Positions 60,492-64,000 of a stretch of 64,000 nucleotides of DNA are shown here, piece by piece. Location of the stretch: NCBI GenBank assembly GCA_025360815.1, contig JANYBL010000115.1:62001-126000 (forward strand), read 5' to 3'. Every line of letters starts with the position of its first letter. Position 1 is the stretch's first letter. The notes beneath the pieces were generated by a model that was not told the DNA's origin, made no database searches, and was given only the letters and a program-made list of their open reading frames with translations. Origin of the DNA: Burkholderiales bacterium. Lineage in GTDB: Bacteria; Pseudomonadota; Gammaproteobacteria; Burkholderiales; Usitatibacteraceae. Made by a program: the position numbers and the translations under genes.

Positions 60492-62033
60492 TTATTTTGG
60501 CAAGCCCCGCTTCAACTTTTTCTTTGCCAATCCGCCGGCGGTCGCATCTGATCCGCGCGTATCGCCAAACGCGCGTTCTAACTCGCCCGAAAATTCTGGC
60601 CCGTAAGGTCCCATCAACGTCATCATCACCAGCCTTTCAAATTCCTCGGCAAATTGATTGATGATGGTGTCGGGGTCGGGCACCAAGCCTGAATCGGTGA
60701 TCAAGCCAAATTGCACCTTGCCGTTGTACGTGAGAATCGATAGACCCATTCCGATGCCACCCGATTGCGGCACCCAGAAATCGATTTCAGTAATCTCCCG
60801 GCCGGCAAAAAAAAGTGGTGTCTGAGGGCCAGGAACGTTGGTCATGACTGACGTGGCGTTACGGCCAATGAGGGATGCAATCTGATTCTGCAAAATTTTG
60901 GGTCCCAACCCAACAGCGGACAACAGCACAAACGCGACCACCGGTTGCGGCGAGCCTTTGAGTGCGGCCATGCGCTCGTTCACCAAATGCACCCGCTCGA
61001 CCGGGTCTTCCACACCAACGGGCAACTCAACAAACACCAAGCCAAATTGGTTGCCCAGCTCGTGCGCTTTTTCAATCGGACGCAAATTGACCGGAACAAT
61101 GGCGCGCACCTCTACCCCGTCTGCTTGGTCTCCTTTTTTATCAAGGTAATCACGCAACGCGCCGGACGCGGTAGCGAGCAGGACATCGTTAATCGAGCAG
61201 CCCAACGCTTTCCCAATCACTTTCACTTCTGCGAGCGACAGCGGTTCGCACCACGCCACGCGTTTAGCGCGGCCAAGATTTCCTTTGAAGCGCGTTGGTG
61301 TATCAGGCGGCATCATCGCGATTTTCCGCAGTTCATCAGCGAGTTCCATCCCTTTGGTGGCGAACTCGCGCATCGTGGCGGGGTCCTTGGCGATCTCCAA
61401 CCCTTGCTCCACCAAGCCACGTGTGAGCTTCATCGCGCCCGACCAAACGCTCGCCATTGGTTTTGTCACGCTCGTCCAAAAATCCATTTCTGTGCGCGGG
61501 CGTTTTGCGACGGGAAGCGGACGCGCCAAGCTGGCTTCGGCGCTCTCGCCGGTCAGCGATAGCATCACGCTGATGAGCGCAATGCCGTCCGCATAGCAAT
61601 GGTGAATGCGGGTAATCAGGGCGCAACCGCCGTTGTAGTTCTCAACCAAATGAAACTGCCAAAGCGGCCTGGTAAAATCCAGCGGTTCGGAAGCCAACTG
61701 GCTGACCAAATCTTCCAGTTCTTTTTTGCCGCCGGGCTTGCCGTTTTTGCCCGTGACCTTTATGCGCTTGACGTGATTGGGTAAATCAAATTTTTTATCG
61801 GTTTCCCACCACGCACCAGTTGGGTCCTGCACCGCCTTTTGTTTAAAGCGCGGATAGGTAAGGAACCGCTGCTCCAGTGTGGATTGTAATTTTTTGAAGT
61901 CGATTTTGTCGGCAAACATCATCACGCCGACGATCATCATCAAATTGGTGGGGTGCTCCATTCGCAGCCAAGCGGTATCAACGCCAGACATACGTTCGCG
62001 CCCTAAAACGGTAAAACCGGGAATGCTCGCCAT
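60492..62033 (-). CDS. Wax ester synthase/diacylglycerol acyltransferase
   Basis: A 513-residue WS/DGAT-family protein. The catalytic motif HHCYADG (HHxxxDG) is near residue 137, FLTYPRFKQKAVQDP is the N-terminal family block, and the C-terminal domain has NVPGPQTPLFFAGREITEIDF. It esterifies fatty acyl-CoA with an alcohol or diacylglycerol to make storage lipid. The acyl-CoA-binding protein gene starts divergently 338 nt upstream, which fits a shared pathway. Confidence 0.92.
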   Translation of the reverse strand: MASIPGFTVLGRERMSGVDTAWLRMEHPTNLMMIVGVMMFADKIDFKKLQSTLEQRFLTYPRFKQKAVQDPTGAWWETDKKFDLPNHVKRIKVTGKNGKPGGKKELEDLVSQLASEPLDFTRPLWQFHLVENYNGGCALITRIHHCYADGIALISVMLSLTGESAEASLARPLPVAKRPRTEMDFWTSVTKPMASVWSGAMKLTRGLVEQGLEIAKDPATMREFATKGMELADELRKIAMMPPDTPTRFKGNLGRAKRVAWCEPLSLAEVKVIGKALGCSINDVLLATASGALRDYLDKKGDQADGVEVRAIVPVNLRPIEKAHELGNQFGLVFVELPVGVEDPVERVHLVNERMAALKGSPQPVVAFVLLSAVGLGPKILQNQIASLIGRNATSVMTNVPGPQTPLFFAGREITEIDFWVPQSGGIGMGLSILTYNGKVQFGLITDSGLVPDPDTIINQFAEEFERLVMMTLMGPYGPEFSGELERAFGDTRGSDATAGGLAKKKLKRGLPK

Positions 62034-62371
62034 GATCGATCTTTATTTTGGATTCGTTAATCGGGGCTTAGTGAACGGGTAAATTTTTTGCGGTGATAAC
62101 TTGATAATCGGACAACCTTGAGAATCTTTAGTGTGGTGCATCGTTACAATGTTTCGCGCAGCAACCGTTGCATACCACGCGATAAAACGATGCAGAATTG
62201 GCTGAATTCATCCCTATTGCAAGTTATTTGCGAGCCATCTCCAATTCCGCTACAGTCACTTTAGCGCTATTGTCTGGTTCTGAAAACCCCTTTGGTGACA
62301 CAATCGCTTGATTAGGTGATGCGCAGGTGATGCAAATGGCCGAATAACGGACTTTATGGGAGGAAAAACCG
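62034..62371. other. Divergent promoter region between WS/DGAT and ACBP genes
   Basis: 338 nt, AT-rich near both starts, with no coding frame supported. Both promoters must lie here, and a TetR operator could too, but no clean palindrome was found by eye. Confidence 0.4.
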
Positions 62372-62635
62372 ATGTCCGACATCAAAAAACAATTCGAAAA
62401 AGCAACAAAAGACATAGCAAAAGCCAAAAAGGATCCTGGAAATGACCTGAAATTGCGGCTTTACGCCCATTTCAAGCAAGCCAGCGAAGGCGATGTCGCC
62501 GGTGATAAGCCTGGCTTTACCGATTTCGTTGGCCGCGCCAAATACGACGCATGGGCGAAGCTCACGGGCATGTCGCAAGACGATGCGATGAAGGCTTACG
62601 TCAAGCTGGTTAATCGGGTGGTGAGCGAGGATTAA
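62372..62635 (+). CDS. Acyl-CoA-binding protein
   Basis: An 87-residue ACBP. LRLYAHFKQASEGDVAGDKP and KYDAWAKLTGMSQDDAMKAY match the four-helix ACBP fold with its acyl-CoA-contacting Lys and Tyr. GGGAGGAAAA 6 nt upstream fixes the start. ACBP buffers acyl-CoA, the WS/DGAT substrate. Confidence 0.93.
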   Translation: MSDIKKQFEKATKDIAKAKKDPGNDLKLRLYAHFKQASEGDVAGDKPGFTDFVGRAKYDAWAKLTGMSQDDAMKAYVKLVNRVVSED

Positions 62636-63214
62636 AGGTGGAGAGGTAACGGTTGCACGGGGCAACAAGCGACGGAACGTGTGCCAGCGCACAAATGCTG
62701 CGGTTTGTTGCGGGCGATCGTCGTTGATGGACTGGAATACACTAATTACGATGCGCTACAGCCTGCCGTGGATACTACGGTTGTGGGCACGGCGCGGATT
62801 CGAAACAATACGGGCGTTTTCCTGCGGGTCGGTTTGGCCTTCGCCTTCGCCTTCGCCTTCGATATCACTCCCCTGGTAATGATAATTTGCCCCACCAATC
62901 AGTCTGCGCCCGTTAGGTTGCTCGTCAAGCGCGCTTACTTATAACCGCCGCTCGCAACCGCCCGTAGAACCGCGCCTCAATGGTGCCACAACCGGCGCTC
63001 AGCCGCGACCAAGTTGCGCCGCAACCGTCCGACAAACAATTCTCAGCCGCCTTGCCGCCATTGGTGCGTGAGGCTTTTTGTGCATCGCAATAGTCTTTCT
63101 CTATCGCGACAATGAATACAATCAATTAGACGCATCGGTGAGCGACGGCTACGCTCTCGTTTGTAAATTTTTTAACGTTGTTACTTTTAAATCTCAACCA
63201 ATCTGGAGTCGCAA
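62636..63214. other. 579-nt gap before ahpC, no gene seen
   Basis: No reading frame is convincing. A four-unit CCTTCG run stands at 62838-62861. The ahpC leader has CTGGAG as ribosome site; no OxyR box was identified by eye. Confidence 0.45.
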
Positions 63215-63778
63215 ATGTCGCTCATCAACACCGAAATCAAACCCTTCAAAGCCTCGATTTACCACGCTGGTAAATTCAGTGATATCACCGAAGAAAATCT
63301 CAAAGGCAAATGGTCAGTGGTATTTTTCTACCCCGCTGACTTTACGTTTGTTTGCCCTACAGAACTCGGCGATTTGGCCGATAACTATGCGCATTTTCAA
63401 AAACTGGGCGTCGAAATTTATGCGGTTTCAACCGACACGCATTTCACGCACAAAGCGTGGCATGACACATCGGACACAATCCGCAAACTGCAATTCCCGA
63501 TGGTCGGTGATCCTACCGGCACGATTACCCGCAATTTTGGCGTGATGATTGAAGAGGCAGGGTTGGCAGATCGCGGTACATTCGTGCTTGACCCTGAAGG
63601 AAAGATTCAAATTATCGAAATCAATGCCGGTGGGATTGGCAGAAACGCGGAAGAGCTGTTGCGTAAAGTCAAAGCCGCGCAGTACGTGGCATCGCATCCC
63701 GGTGAAGTGTGTCCAGCCAAGTGGGAAGAGGGCGATGCTACGTTGGCGCCGTCGCTTGATTTAGTCGGGAAAATCTAG
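63215..63778 (+). CDS. ahpC: Alkyl hydroperoxide reductase subunit C
   Basis: A 187-residue typical 2-Cys peroxiredoxin, exactly the E. coli length. The peroxidatic Cys is C47 in [11 protein letters not shown] and the resolving Cys is C166 in [13 protein letters not shown]. It detoxifies peroxides using AhpF or another reductase, which is not in view. Confidence 0.96.
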   Translation: MSLINTEIKPFKASIYHAGKFSDITEENLKGKWSVVFFYPADFTFVCPTELGDLADNYAHFQKLGVEIYAVSTDTHFTHKAWHDTSDTIRKLQFPMVGDPTGTITRNFGVMIEEAGLADRGTFVLDPEGKIQIIEINAGGIGRNAEELLRKVKAAQYVASHPGEVCPAKWEEGDATLAPSLDLVGKI

Positions 63779-63857
63779 GCTCTTGGTTAACCCACATGGT
63801 TAACCGGTTGTTCAACTCGCTTGTTCAACACGCTTTTGTAATGATGTTTTTTAATCT

Positions 63858-63885
63858 GGTCCGGATGGCAAAAAAGCGCCGGACC
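63858..63885. terminator. Hairpin after ahpC
   Basis: GGTCCGG and CCGGACC (63858-63864, 63879-63885) form a perfect 7-bp stem with a 14-nt A-rich loop. It stands 80 nt beyond ahpC; T-rich flanks are modest. Confidence 0.5.
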
Positions 63886-64000
63886 GGATTTCAGCGGAAA
63901 AGCACTTTTTACCTTCTTCGCACCCTTTTTGTGCTGCGACTTTCGCCCACAGCATCAGCGACCATTCAACCAAAGTGCTTTTCCACTGCAATCCCCACCT

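Noticed and set aside
62681-62944. 87-codon frame with a repeated AF run
   Set aside because: The run comes from a CCTTCG simple repeat and there is no ribosome site.

Overview
The window looks like a chromosome segment of a betaproteobacterium of moderate GC, probably Burkholderiales or Nitrosomonadales. The evidence is the gene order leuC-(entericidin)-leuD-leuB-asd-fimV-truA-trpF-trpB-trpA-accD-folC-SPOR-cvpA-purF-metZ, which is characteristic of that class, together with hrcA/hemH/grpE/dnaK/dnaJ clustering and a FimV of the betaproteobacterial type. No rRNA, tRNA, CRISPR array, prophage or insertion sequence was recognised.

Layout. 1-1300: tail of a DUF1501 gene, several strong hairpins and a PsiF-like periplasmic protein. 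1308-7412 (minus): a compact group maeB, ldcA-like, mntP and a molybdopterin oxidoreductase, divergent from a small ArsR-type regulator (7676) and an exported amidohydrolase. 9377-13927: an MFS-acyltransferase fusion, aroC and guaD. 14761-33110: the leucine, aspartate-semialdehyde, FimV, tryptophan, AccD/FolC, PurF/MetZ block, all on the plus strand. 33211-38731: an envelope glycan island (membrane protein, GT2, GtrA, MBOAT acyltransferase, SGNH-like partner). 38937-43159 (minus): lpxH, a secreted cyclophilin, and an L,D-transpeptidase paired with a TPR protein. 43629-47599: cysS and two tandem orphan branched-chain-amino-acid-type binding proteins. 47978-55946: the heat-shock block dnaJ, dnaK, grpE, hemH, hrcA with two good sigma-32 promoters, plus panB and a decayed PIN toxin. 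56090-58735: nadK and recN. 58745-62635: a TetR regulator, a TPR protein, a wax ester synthase/DGAT and an acyl-CoA-binding protein, suggestive of neutral-lipid storage. 63215-63778: ahpC.

Most of the window is housekeeping. What the genes do not explain lies in the gaps: a degenerate family of about 50-nt palindromic elements found in at least six, probably eight, intergenic spaces with a shared core (GCCTCGAAACGCCCGTCCAG) and a shared 3' tail, and four short tandem arrays with 10-13 bp period placed upstream of fimV, downstream of fimV, upstream of purF and upstream of recN. These are the best candidates for something undescribed. I saw no convincing novel multi-gene defence or mobile system.
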